64,000 nt of DNA, taken from contig NC_053392.1 in NCBI RefSeq assembly GCF_905171765.1, forward strand, positions 38,138,956-38,202,955. The letters run 5' to 3'. A model generated the notes under the pieces. It saw only the letters and a list, made by a program, of their open reading frames with translations. It was not told the origin of the DNA and did no database searches. Origin of the DNA: Bufo bufo. Taxonomy: Eukaryota > Chordata > Amphibia > Anura > Bufonidae. The translations under genes were made by a program, and so were the position numbers. Positions 22,611 through 32,806 of this stretch are shown piece by piece; position 1 is the stretch's first letter, and the number at the start of each line of letters is the position of its first letter.

Positions 22611-25600
22611 ATAAGGAAAACATCTAATAAGGGACGCGGACGCGGACGTGGACATGGTCGTGGTGGTGTTAGTGGACCCTCTGGTGCTGGGAGAGGACGT
22701 GGCCGTTCTGCCACAGCCACACGTCCTAGTGAACCAACTACCTCAGGTCCCAGTTACAGCGATATTTGGTGGGGCCCAATGCCGTTCTAAGGATGGTAAG
22801 GCCTGAGCAGGTACAGGCATTAGTCAATTGGGTGGCCGACAGTGGATCCAGCACGTTCACATTATCTCCCACCCAGTCTTCTGCAGAAAGTGCACAGATG
22901 GCGCATGCAAACCAAGCCCATCGGTCTGTCACATCACCCCCATGCATATCAGGGAAACTGTCTGAGCCTCAAGTTATGCAGCAGTCTCTTATGCTGTTTG
23001 AAGACTCTGCTGCCAGGGTTTCCCAAGGGTATCCACCTAGCCCTTCCCCACGGGTGGAAGAGATAGAATGCACTAACGCACAACCACTTATTTTTCCTGA
23101 TGATGAGGACATGGGAATACCACCTCAGCACGTCTCTGATGATGACGAAACACAGGTGCCAACTGCTGCGTCTTTCTGCAGTGTGCAGACTGAACAGGAG
23201 GTCAGGGATCAAGACTGGGTGGAAGACGATGCAGGGGACGATGAGGTCCTAGACCCCACATGGAATGAAGGTCGTGCCACTGACTTTCACAGTTCGGAGG
23301 AAGAGGCAGTGGTGAGACCGAGTAGCAAAAGAGGGAGCAGTGGGCAAAATCAGAACACCCGCCGCCAAGAGACTCCGCCTGCTACTGACCGCCGCCATCT
23401 GGGACCGAGCACCCCAAAGGCAGCTTCAAGGAGTTCCCTGGCATGGCACTTCTTCAAACAATGTGCTGACGACAAGACCCGAGTGGTTTGCACGCTGTGC
23501 CATCAGAGCCTGAAGCGAGGCATTAACGTTCTGAACCTTAGCACAACCTGCATGACCAGGCACCTGCATGCAAAGCATGAACTGCAGTGGAGTAAACACC
23601 TTAAAAACAAGGAAGTCACTCAGGCTCCCCCTGCTACCTCTTCTGCTGCTGCCGCCTCGGCCTCTTCTGCTGCTGCTGCCACCGCCTCGGCCTCTTCCTC
23701 TGCCTCTGGAGGAACGTTGGCACCTGCCGCCCAGCAAACATGGGATGTACCACCAACACCACCACCTGCGTCACCAAGCATCTCAACCATGTCACACGGC
23801 AGCGTTTAGCTCTCCATCTCTCAAACATTTGAGAGAAAGCGTAAATTCCCACCTAGCCACCCTCGATCCCTGGCCCTGAATGCCAGCATTTCTAAACTAC
23901 TGGCCTATGAAATGCTGTCATTTAGGCTGGTGGACACACACAGCTTCAAACAGCTCATGTCACTTGCTGTCCCACAGTATGTTGTTCCCAGCCGCCACTA
24001 CTTCTCCAAGAGAGCCGTGCCTTCCCTGCACAAACAAGTGTCCGATAAAATCAAGTGTGCACTGCGCAACGCCATCTGTGGCAAGGTCCACCTAACCACA
24101 GATACGTGGACCAGTAAGCACGGCCAGGGACGCTATATCTCCCTAACTGCACACTGGGTAAATGTAGTGGCGGCTGGGCCCCAGGCGGAGAGCTTTTTGG
24201 CGCACGTCCTTCCGCCGCCAAGGATCGCAGGGCAACATTCTTTGCCTCCTGTCTCCTCCTCCTCCTACTCAGCTTCCTCCTCCTCTTCTTCCACCTGCTC
24301 ATCCAATCAGCCACACACCTTCACCACCAACTTCAGCACAGCACGGAGTAAACGTCAGCAGGCCATTCTGAAACTCATATGTTTGGGGGACAGGCCCCAC
24401 ACCGCACAGGAGTTGTGGCGGGGTATAGAACAACAGACCGACGAGTGGTTGCTGCCGGTGAGCCTCAAGCCCGGCCTGGTGGTGTGCGATAATGGGCGAA
24501 ATCTCGTTGCAGCTCTGGGACTAGCCGGTTTGACGCACATCCCTTACCTGGCGCATGTGCTGAATTTGGTGGTGCAGAAGTTCATTCGCAACTACCCCGA
24601 CATGTCAGAGCTGCTGCATAAAGTGCGGGCCGTCTGTTCGCGCTTCCGGCGTTCACACCCTGCGCTGCTCGCCTGTCTGCGCTACAGCGTAACTTCGGCC
24701 TTCCCGCTCACCGCCTCATATGCGACGTGCCCACCAGGTGGAACTCCACCTTGCATATGCTGGACAGACTGTGCGAGCAGCAGCAGGCCATAGTGGAGTT
24801 TCAGCTGCAGCACGCACGGGTCCGTCGCACTGCGGATCAGACCCACTTCACCACCAATGACTGGGCCTCCATGCGAGACCTGTGTGCCCTGTTGCGCTGT
24901 TTCGAGTACTCCACCAACATGGCCAGTGGCGATGACGCCGTTATCAGCGTTACAATACCACTTCTATGTCTCCTTGAGAAAACACTTAGGGCGATGATGG
25001 AAGAGGAGGTGGCCCAGGAGGAAGAGGAGGAAGAGGGGTCATTTTTAGCACTTTCAGGCCAGTCTCTTCAAAGTGACTCAGAGGGAGGTTTTTTGCAACA
25101 CCAGAGGCCAGGTACAAATGTGGCCAGACAGGGCCCACTACTGGAGGACGAGGAGGACGAGGATGAGGAGGAGGTGGAGGAGGATGAGGATGAAGCATGT
25201 TCACAGCGGGGTGGCACCCAAAGCAGCTCGGGCCCATCACTGGTGCGTGGCTGGGGGGAAACACAGGACGATGACGATACGCCTCCCACAGAGGACAGCT
25301 TGTCCTTACCTCTGGGCAGCCTGGCACACATGAGCGACTACATGCTGCAGTGCCTGCGCAACGACAGCAGAGTTGCCCACATTTTAACGTGTGCGGAATA
25401 CTGGGTTGCCACCCTGCTGGATCCCCGGTACAAAGACAATGTGCCCACCTTACTTCCTACACTGGAGCGTGATAGGAAGATGCGCGAGTACAAGCGCACG
25501 TTGGTAGACGCGCTACTGAGAGCATTCCCAAATGTCACAGGGGAACCAGTGGAAGCCCAAGGCGAAGGCAGAGGAGGAGCAAGAGGTCGCCAACGCAGCT

Positions 25601-26022
25601 GTGTCACGGCCAGCTCCTCTGAGGGCAGGGTTAGCATGGCAGAGATGTGGAAAAGTTTTGTCACCACGCCACAGCTAACTGCACCACCACCTGATACGGA
25701 ACGTGTTAGCAGGAGGCAACATTTCACTAACATGGTGGAATAGTACCTGTGCACACCCCTCCACGTACTGACTGATGGTTCGGCCCCATTCAACTTCTGG
25801 GTCTCCAAATTGTCCACGTGGCCAGAGCTAGCCTTTTATGCCTTGGAGGTGCTGGCCTGCCCGGCGGCCAGCGTTTTGTCTGAACGTGTATTCAGCACGG
25901 CAGGGGGCGTCATTACAGACAAACGCAGCCGCCTGTCTACAGCCAATGTGGACAAGCTGACGTTCATAAAAATGAACCAGGCATAGATCCCACAAGACCT
26001 GTCCATCCCTTGTGCAGATTAG
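22611..26022 (+). pseudogene. hAT transposase pseudogene (copy A2)
   Basis: The start codon is lost: the position homologous to the A1 ATG reads ATA (22611). After a GRG-rich N-terminus there is a frame-changing deletion near 22754. From 22766 one frame runs to 24793 with a single TAG at 23807-23809. It includes the BED finger (CTLCHQ about 23495, TRHLHAKH about 23560) and both Asp blocks (TTDTWTSKHGQG about 24095, VVCDNGRNLVAAL about 24480). A one-base loss near 24662 shifts the frame. The next frame (24727-25743) carries the Glu-rich linkers and ends at TAG 25741-25743. The dimerisation segment follows in the same frame, with a further TAG at 25984-25986 and the normal stop at 26020-26022. 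Decay is moderate. Confidence 0.9.
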
Positions 26023-26138
26023 ATATTAACTACCTCCCCTTAACAATATATTATTCTACTCCAGGGCACTTCCTCATTCAATACTATTTTTAATTTCATT
26101 TTACCATTATATTGCGGGGCAACCCAAAGTTGAATGAA

Positions 26139-26800
26139 CCTCTCCTCTGTCTGGGTGCCGGGGCCTAAATGTGTGACAGTGGCCTGTTCCAGTGGTGGGT
26201 GACGTGAAGCCTGATTCTCTGCTATGACATGAATACAGATTCTGCGCTGACATAAGGCCAGATTCTCTGTTACGGGACCTCTCTCCTTTGCCTGGGTGCC
26301 TGGGCCTAAATGTGTGACAGTGGCCTGTTCCAGTGGTGGGTGACGTAAAGCCTGATTCTCTGCTATGACATGAAGACAGATTCTGCGCTGACATAAGGCC
26401 AGATTCTCTGTTACGGGACCGCTCTACTCTGTCTTGGTGCCGGGGCCTAAATGTGTGACAGTGGCCTGTTCCAGTGGTGGGTGACGTGAAGCCTGATTCT
26501 CTGCTATGACATGAAGACAGATTCTGTGCTGACATCAGGCCAGATTCTCTGTTACGGGACCTCTCTCCTCTGCCTGGGTGCCAGGGCCTAAATGTGTGAC
26601 AGTGGCCTGTTCCAGTGGTGGGTGACGTGAAGCCTGATTCTCTGCTATGACATGAAGACAGATTCAGCGCTGACATGAAGCCAGATTCTCTGCTATGGCA
26701 TGAAGAGACTGATTCTCTGCTGACATGAAGCCAGATTCTTTGCTATGGCATGAAGAGACTGATTCTCTGCTGACGTGAAGCCAGATTCTCTGCTATGGGA
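26139..26800. repeat. 3' minisatellite of hAT-A2, exact 141-bp period
   Basis: The landmark GTGCCGGGGCCTAAATGTG recurs with starts equivalent to 26153, 26294, 26435 and 26576, exactly 141 bases apart as in A1. It ends with shorter GACTGATTCTCTGCTGAC subrepeats to about 26800. The antisense frame 26676-26107 again stays open for 189 codons. Confidence 0.9.
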
Positions 26801-27100
26801 CCTCTGTCTAATTGATATTGGTTCATTTTTATTTTTTTTATTTTTATTTTAATTCATTTCCCTATCCACATTTGTTTGCAGTGGATTTACCTACATGTTG
26901 CTGCCTTTTGCAACCCTCTAGCTCTTTCCTGGGCTGTTTTACAGCCTTTTTAGTGCCCAAAAGTTTGGGTCCCCATTGACTTCAATGAGGTTCGGGTTCG
27001 GGACGAAGTTCGGATCGGGTTCGGATACCGAACCCGAACATTTCCGGGAAGTTCGGCCGAACTTTTCGAACCCGTACATCCAGGTGTTCTCTCAACTCTA

Positions 27101-29213
27101 TTCTTGGGCTTCGCAAATTTCTATAGAAAATTCATTAAAAATTATTCGGTGATTGTAAAACCCCTTACTGACATGACTAGGAAGGGGACTGATTTTTCTA
27201 AATGGTCTGACGCCGCTAAAATTGCTTTTTCCTCGCTAAAAGAGAGGTTTACCTCAGCACCTGTACTAATCCAACCTGATGTCTCCCAGCCTTTTATTGT
27301 TGAAGTCGATGCGTCAGAGGTGGGAGTGGGGGCTGTGCTGTCTCAGGGTCCGTCTCCTGGCAAATGGCGTCCTTGTGCTTTCTTTTCTAAAAAACTATCT
27401 GCAGCAGAAAAGAACTATGATATTGGCAATAGGGAACTATTAGCTATTAAACTAGCGTTTGAAGAATGGCGTCACTTTTTAGAGGGGGCAATCCACCCCG
27501 TCACTGTGATTAGAGACCACAAAAACCTTCTGTACCTCGAATCAGCTAAGCGTCTCACCCCTAGACAAGCTAGGTGGTCGCTAATTTTTTACCAGGTTTA
27601 ACTTTATTATTACCTATCCTCCTGGGGCAAAAAATACCAAGGCAGATACATTATCTCGTTGTTTCCCTGGAGGGGGTAATGTGAGTGATCCGGTACCCAT
27701 TCTACAAAGAGGAGTGGTTGTCTCTGCGGTACACTCTGTTCTGGAGGGGAAGGTGTTAGAGGCCCAGGGGGACTCCCCGGTCTCTTGCCCCTCAGAGAAA
27801 TTGTTTGTACCGTTGAACCTGAGTCTTGAATTATTAAAGGAACATCATAATTCGGCACTTGCTGGGCACCCGGGTAGTAAAGCAACCTTGGAGCTATTGT
27901 CTCGTCGTTTTTGGTGGCCAAGGTTGCGTCAGGATGTAATGGATTTTGTGTCTTCTTGTTCTACTTGTGCGCACGCGAAAGTCTCTCATACACGTCCTGC
28001 AGGGTCTTTATTGCCACTTGTCATTCCCAATAGGCCATGGACACATCTGTCAATGGATTTTATCACTGACTTACCTTTGTCTGCGGGTAAAACAGTTATC
28101 TTGGTAGTAGTGGACAGGTTTAGCAAAATGGTACACTTCATTGCGTTACCCGCACTACCTAATGCTAAGACTCTTGCTCAGGTATTCATCAGTGAAATCG
28201 TGAAGCTTCACGGGGTCCCTTACGATGTTGTTTCGGATCGGGGAACCCAGTTTATTTCAAAATTTTGGAAAGCTTTTTGTTCCCGTTTGGGGGTACACTT
28301 GTCCTTTTCCTAAGCTTTCCATCCTCAGTCGAATGGACAGACTGAGCGTACCAACCAAAACCTTGAGACATATCTAAGATGTTTTGTGTCTGAAAACCAA
28401 GAGGTGTGGTCATCATATTTACCATTAGCCGAGTTTGCCATAAATAATCGCCGTCAGGAATCTACTGGTAAGTCACCATTTCTTGGTGCATATGGTTTTC
28501 ATCCCCAATTCTGTACTTTCAAAGAAGGGGGGTCTTCTGGGGTTCCCGAAGAGGAACGGTTTTCGTCATCTCTTTCGTCTGTATGGCAGAAGGTGCAAGC
28601 TAACTTGAAAAATATGGGAGGTAAATATAAATGCATGGCTGATAAGAGACGGTCGCCAGGTCCGGACCTAGGAGTGAATGACTATGTGTGGTTGGCTACT
28701 AGGAATATTAAATTAAAGGTTCCCTCTTGGAAACTGGGTCCTAGGTTCATTGGCCCTTACAAAATAGTAGCCATCATTAACCCCATGGCTTTTCGCCTGG
28801 AGCTACCTCAGACTTTTAAAATCCATAACGTCTTCCATAATTCGTTACTCAAGAAGTATGTTCCACCTCTAGAACCGTCACCGCTGCCACCCCCTCCTGT
28901 TGTTGTGGATGGTAATCTAGAGTTTCAAATATCCAAAATTGTTGATTCTCGTCGGGTCCGCCGCTCTCTTCAATATCTGGTGCATTGGAGGGGTTACGGT
29001 CCCGAGGAAAGAATGTGGGTTCCAGTGTCTGAGGTAAACGCCGACAAGTTAGTTCGGGCTTTTCATGCCTCTCATCCTGAGAGACCTAGTCCTGAGTGTC
29101 CGGAGGCCCCTCGTAGAGAGGGGGGTACTGTTACGAGGGTGTCAAGAGCCACGCCTGACTCCGCTATACCCGGGGTCAGGAAGTCGCAGCGGGTGGCTGC
29201 GCACTCTATGTAG
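27101..29213 (+). pseudogene. pol: Gypsy pol (RT end, RNase H, integrase, chromodomain), broken
   Basis: Order of domains: RT connection segment [16 protein letters not shown] (27101-27150); RNase H with [16 protein letters not shown] (first catalytic Asp, about 27300), the EL dyad in [14 protein letters not shown] (about 27430) and [10 protein letters not shown] (about 27520); integrase zinc finger HH-CC (EHHNSALAGHPG to CSTCAHAK, 27840-27980); integrase core with DFITDL (about 28050), SDRGTQFISKFW (about 28235) and the QSNGQTERTNQN block (about 28330); a C-terminal SH3-like region; and a chromodomain YLVHWRGYGPEERMWVP (about 28975-29025). Two lesions are visible: a one-base frameshift near 27597 and an in-frame TAA at 28311-28313, just before the Glu-bearing block. 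The last codons run into the LTR and end at 29213. Confidence 0.92.
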
Positions 29214-29779
29214 AAAGATAGAGCTGTTTCTTTATGGTAGCTTTCTGGGTTTGCCTTGCAACCCTTTTTGGCTCACTCAGGGATCCGTAGCTCCTTTTCC
29301 TCAGCTGTTTCTTGTCCAGCACTCCCAACCTCCTTATATTCCCCTCTCTCACTTTTCTGGTTGCCACATATAGAGCTTCCTGCCTGGACTTCTATACTGA
29401 CCCACTGGAGCTGTGTAGCTGTGTTCCCTGGTTGTTGTTCCAGAACGTTACCCTCCGGATCCCTGTTGGGCCTTTGTGGTCTACTGTGGTCGCCCACCTG
29501 GGATTATATGTTTGTCTGTATTGTCTGTCCTCTCCTTGGTGTTTTCCTCTTCGTGTCAGTGGTGTGGACTAGTGATCCCACCGCCCCGTTCACTACATAG
29601 GGCTCATCTTAGGGAAAGCCAGGGTTTAGGCACGTGATCGGCGTACGGGTGAGGAACCCATCTAGGGACGTCAGGGCAGTCAGGTGCCAGCCGCAAGGTG
29701 AGTCAGGGGTCACCACCTTTCCCTTCCCTTGGACAGGGCCTTCCAATTTCCCTCCCTCTGCGTGACGCCGATCATTACA
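29129..29779 (+). repeat. 3' LTR of gypsy element (651 bp)
   Basis: Begins TGTTACGAGGGTGTC right after a purine-rich tract (AGAGAGGGGGG, about 29114-29125) and ends ...ATCATTACA. It has TG...CA ends. The LTR at 56247-56898 has the same start and nearly the same length (652 bp). A weak TATA-like element (TTATATTCCCC) lies at about 29334. Confidence 0.85.
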
Positions 29780-29784
29780 ATTGT

Positions 29785-30108
29785 ATTATATCCAGGGGCG
29801 TAGCTAAAGGCTTACGGGCCCTGGTGCAAGAGTTAAGCTTGGGCCCCCATTCTCTTAGTGCTTGTTGGCAAGGGGCAGGGGAGCACATAGCCTTCCTGCT
29901 GCCCGAGGCAAACATTGAAAGGGCACCCCCTTATGCCAAATTCTTCACCTAACCCCTTCCCTCCAGCCAGAGGTGTAAATTGACCAGCATGCACTTTCTA
30001 TAATGCCAGTGTCTTATGTGGCACAAGGGTCTTTGGGCCCCTCAGGCTCCTGGGCCCGGTAGCGACTGCTACCTCTGCACCCCCTATAGCTAGGCCCCTG
30101 ATTATATC
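29785..30108. mobile_element. Short non-autonomous hAT (MITE) with perfect 8-bp duplication
   Basis: The element proper is 29793-30100 (308 bp). Ends are CAGGGGCGTAGCTA and, on the right, TAGCTAGGCCCCTG, so the terminal inverted repeat is CAGGGGC(G/C)TAGCTA-like. It is flanked by identical octamers ATTATATC at 29785-29792 and 30101-30108. CAGGG termini with 8-bp duplications are diagnostic of hAT. It carries no transposase. It landed six bases past the gypsy LTR end. Confidence 0.93.
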
Positions 30109-30173
30109 AAATCTCCTATGTGTATTCAAGTGTAGGTGTGCCCTACTATTCTTTTAATTATATGCCTTTCTAA

Positions 30174-31038
30174 TAGAGTTAAGCGGACACCTGGATGTTC
30201 GGGTTCGGCAGGTTCGGCCGAACTTGAAAAAAAAGTTCGGGTTCGGGACCCGAACTTGACCCGAACCCGAACCCCATTGAAGTCAATGGGGACAGAACTT
30301 TTGGGCACTAAAATGGCTCTAAAATATTCCTGGAAAGGGCTAGAGGGCTGCAAAAGGCATCAAAATGTGCTTAAGAGCATGACAGCTGTTCTGCAAACAA
30401 ATGTGGATAGGGAAATGACTTAAAATAACATAAAATACAGAAAAATTAAAAATAAAATCTGGATCTAGGAGTAGGAGGTTGAGGAGGCGGTGGATGTGGC
30501 GGTGTAGGTTGATGTGGCGGTGTAGGTGGAAGCGGCGGTGAAGGAGGAATAGGTAGCCAACATTAATTTGTGTTATTTTTTTTTTTTTAATTGGGGTATC
30601 CCCCAAAATATTGGGACATATAACAAAATAAAACAAAGAATAAGTGCACTTGAGTACAAGAATGGATGGTTGAGGCTGGTATAAATGTCTATTCTGCACA
30701 AGGTACGGACAAGTCCTGTGGGATCCATGCCTGGTTCATTTTAATAAACGTAAGCTTGTCCACATTGGCTGCGGCCTGTGATAATGCTCTCTGCCGTACT
30801 AAACACACGTTCACACTATACACTGGCTGCAGGGCAGGTCAGCACCTCCATGGCTGACAAAGCTTTTCCACATTTTGGCCATGCTAACCCTGCCTTCTCA
30901 GGTGCTGGTGGTGCCCCAGCTGCGTTGGCGACCTCTTCCTCCTCCTCTGCCTTCACCTTGTGCTTCCACTGTGCCCCCGCTGTCAGGTGGGAATGCCATC
31001 ATCAGCGTGCGCTTGTAGTCGCGCATCTTCCGATCAGT
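30174..31038 (-). mobile_element. hAT deletion derivative (copy B3), 3' half
   Basis: On the minus strand this is the 3' end of a B-type hAT. The right terminal inverted repeat (TAGAGTTAAGCGGACACC, starting 30174) is present. Next inward are the G-rich hexamer stretch (30470-30545), a spacer, and the C-terminal codons of the transposase. Compared with A1/B1, codons between about 30850 and 30860 are missing (a deletion joining the dimerisation segment to the MWKSFVS region). The copy ends near 31038 after a KMRDYKRTL-like segment. It shows what the lost right end of B1 should look like. Confidence 0.8.
30690..31038 (-). pseudogene. hAT transposase C-terminal remnant (copy B3)
   Basis: Reading the minus strand from 31038: a DRKMRDYKRTL segment, then EAQGEGRGGGRGRQRSWGTT, EGRVSMAKMWKS, a deletion of about 90 codons, then the dimerisation region (ASVYSVNVCLVRQR-like, degraded) and the terminal codons near 30700. 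The GTT after RQRSW matches B1 rather than A1. Non-functional. Confidence 0.75.
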
Positions 31039-31220
31039 AACATATGTTTTCACTAAATTTAGTTCCCTGTCAGCAATGCAGAGCAGGGGTTCATTCACGG
31101 CAAAAGGGGGTTCTTGTCACCCAGCAATAGAACAGAGGATTTTGAGAGATTTAGGCCCCTGTCACCCAGGTACAGCAGGGGTTCATTAACGGCAAAAGGG
31201 GGTTCTTGTCACCCAGCAAT
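31039..31220. repeat. Short direct repeat, 91-bp period
   Basis: The segment GCAGGGGTTCATT(C/A)ACGGC followed by AAAAGGGGGTTCTTGTCACC occurs at 31083 and again at 31174, 91 bases apart. It may be a remnant of a hAT 5' tandem array. No gene. Confidence 0.6.
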
Positions 31221-31485
31221 TAGAGATGTCCCGAACTATTCGCCGGTGAACAGTTCCCGACGAACATAGCTTGTTCGCGTTCGCCGCGGCGGGCGAACAT
31301 ATGCGATGTTCGGTCCGCCCCCTATACATCATCATTGAGCAAACTTTGACCCTGTACCTCACAGTCAGCAGACACATTCCAGCCAATCAGCATACCCTCC
31401 CTCCCAGACCCTCCCACCTCCTATCAAAAAGCAAGGACAGCATCCATCTTAGATTCATTCTGAAGCTGCAGTGTCACAAATTTGA
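31221..31485 (+). mobile_element. 5' terminal fragment of a hAT of the third type
   Basis: Starts TAGAGATGTCCCGAAC, followed by repeated TTCGC/GCGAA motifs and a GCCAATCAGC CCAAT-type box (about 31381). The layout, and several words such as GCGAACATATG and GAGCAAACTTTGACCC / GAGAAGAACTTTGACCC, parallel the left end of hAT-C (57346-57545). It ends in the hairpin region near 31485, without transposase. Confidence 0.6.
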
Positions 31486-31690
31486 CTAAGTTGTAATCGC
31501 AATGCGATTAATACAGGTTTTATTAATCGCATTGCGAATTCAACTTAGAGCTGGGTTCCTAATGGTTGTATTGCTAGAATATAACAAAGATTGAGAATAT
31601 AGTGGTATATTAGTTATATTCGTCAATTCTAGCAATACAACCATTAGGAACTCAGATCTAAGTTGTAATCGTAATGCGATTAATGCTGAG
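31486..31690. repeat. Two hairpins sharing a TAAGTTGTAATCG motif
   Basis: First dyad 31487-31548: TAAGTTGTAATCGCAATGCG facing CGCATTGCGAATTCAACTTA. Second dyad 31556-31652: TTCCTAATGGTTGTATTGCT facing its complement, loop about 45 bases. A third copy of TAAGTTGTAATCGTAATGCG follows at 31660. A small nested foldback, possibly a MITE (31556-31652) inserted within a dyad element. Confidence 0.7.
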
Positions 31691-32080
31691 TTCACACGGG
31701 CGAGATTTCCGCGCGGGTGCAATGCGTGAGGTGAACGCATTGCACCCGCACTGAATCTTGACCCATTCATTTCTATGTGGCTGTGCACATGAGCTGTGAT
31801 TTTCACACATCACTTATGCGTTGCATGAAAATCGCAGCATGCTCTATATTGTGCGTTTATCACGCAACGCAGGCCCCATAGAAGTGAATGGGGCTGAGTG
31901 AAAATCGCAAGCATCCGCAAACAAGTGCGGATGCGGTGCAATTTTCACACATGGTTGCTAAGATGACAGTCTATTCACTGTATTATTTTCCCTTATAACA
32001 TGGTGATAAGGGAAAATAATAGCATTCTTTAATACAGAATGCTTAGTAGGTGGTCAATTGAGGGTTAAAAAATAAAAAAA

Positions 32081-32312
32081 TAATTAACTCACCTTCTCCT
32101 CTTGATCGCGTAGCTGCCGGTCTCTTCTTACTTCTTTAATCATGAGCTGCCAGCTAAGGGACCTGTGGTGACATCAGATCACATGGTCCAATCACATGTG
32201 ATTGGACCATGTGATCTGACGTCATCACAGGTCCTTTAGCCGGCAGCTCATGATTAAAGAAGTAAGAAGAGACCGGCAGCTACGCGATCAAGAGGAGAAG
32301 GTGAGTTAATTA
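32081..32312. repeat. Near-perfect 232-bp palindrome
   Basis: TAATTAACTCACCTTCTCCT at 32081 faces its complement ending at 32312. Inner words TGATCGCGTAGCTGCCGG and ATCACATGGTCCAATCAC are mirrored around 32197. Few mismatches (for example CTAAGGG against CCTTTAG). Confidence 0.92.
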
Positions 32313-32806
32313 TTTTATTTTTAATTTATTTTTTTATTGACAATTTTTATTGTTTTATCAAGATAATAAATTATAGATAGCCATACATTGCATAGTATCA
32401 GGTAAGGAAATCAAGTTGATAATCACATATACAGGCAAAAGATACATTTCACAATCGGTGTAAGCCGAAGAGTATAGGCAAGGAAGCTTATGTATGCAAT
32501 AACATAACAATAACAACAGTTAGACATGGGTTTATCTGGAGTAATTACTATGGTGAGTGTACAACTTGTAGTAAAGAACATTTCTTGTACCTTAGGAGAA
32601 GTAAAGTGGAGTATAAAGAAAGGTCATGGGAAGTTCCTATAACTCTTCCAGGGTGACCATATTTTGCGGAAGGTAGGCCTTATCCTTTGCTCCCAGTGGG
32701 ATATTTCTTCGAATCTATATATCTGGTCAACCTTGTTCACCCAGTGGTCTAATTTTGGGGTTTCGGGGGAGAGCCAGTGAGAGGGCAAGAGTAATCTGGC
32801 CGCTGC

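Larger units (their letters stand above)
21551..27100 (+). mobile_element. hAT DNA transposon copy A2, lacking its left end
   Basis: Very similar to A1 in transposase, 3' minisatellite and right end (GAACTTTTCGAACCCG ... CTCAACTCTA, ending at 27100). The left terminal inverted repeat and promoter are missing; the copy begins with tandem 295-bp units. The right end abuts codons of a gypsy pol gene, so this copy most likely inserted into that retrotransposon and the other half of pol lies beyond the gap or is lost. Confidence 0.85.
27101..29779 (+). mobile_element. Ty3/gypsy chromovirus, 3' half with LTR
   Basis: The element contains the end of the reverse transcriptase, RNase H, integrase, chromodomain and 3' LTR. 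The 5' part is missing because hAT-A2 ends exactly at 27100 within the pol frame. Family: Metaviridae-like LTR retrotransposon with a C-terminal chromodomain (chromovirus). A related but separate copy supplies a 5' LTR and gag start at 56247-57345. Confidence 0.9.

Noticed and set aside
29065..29600. Frames of 75-115 codons in the gypsy LTR
   Set aside because: Non-coding LTR sequence; no similarity and no conservation with the LTR at 56247-56898.
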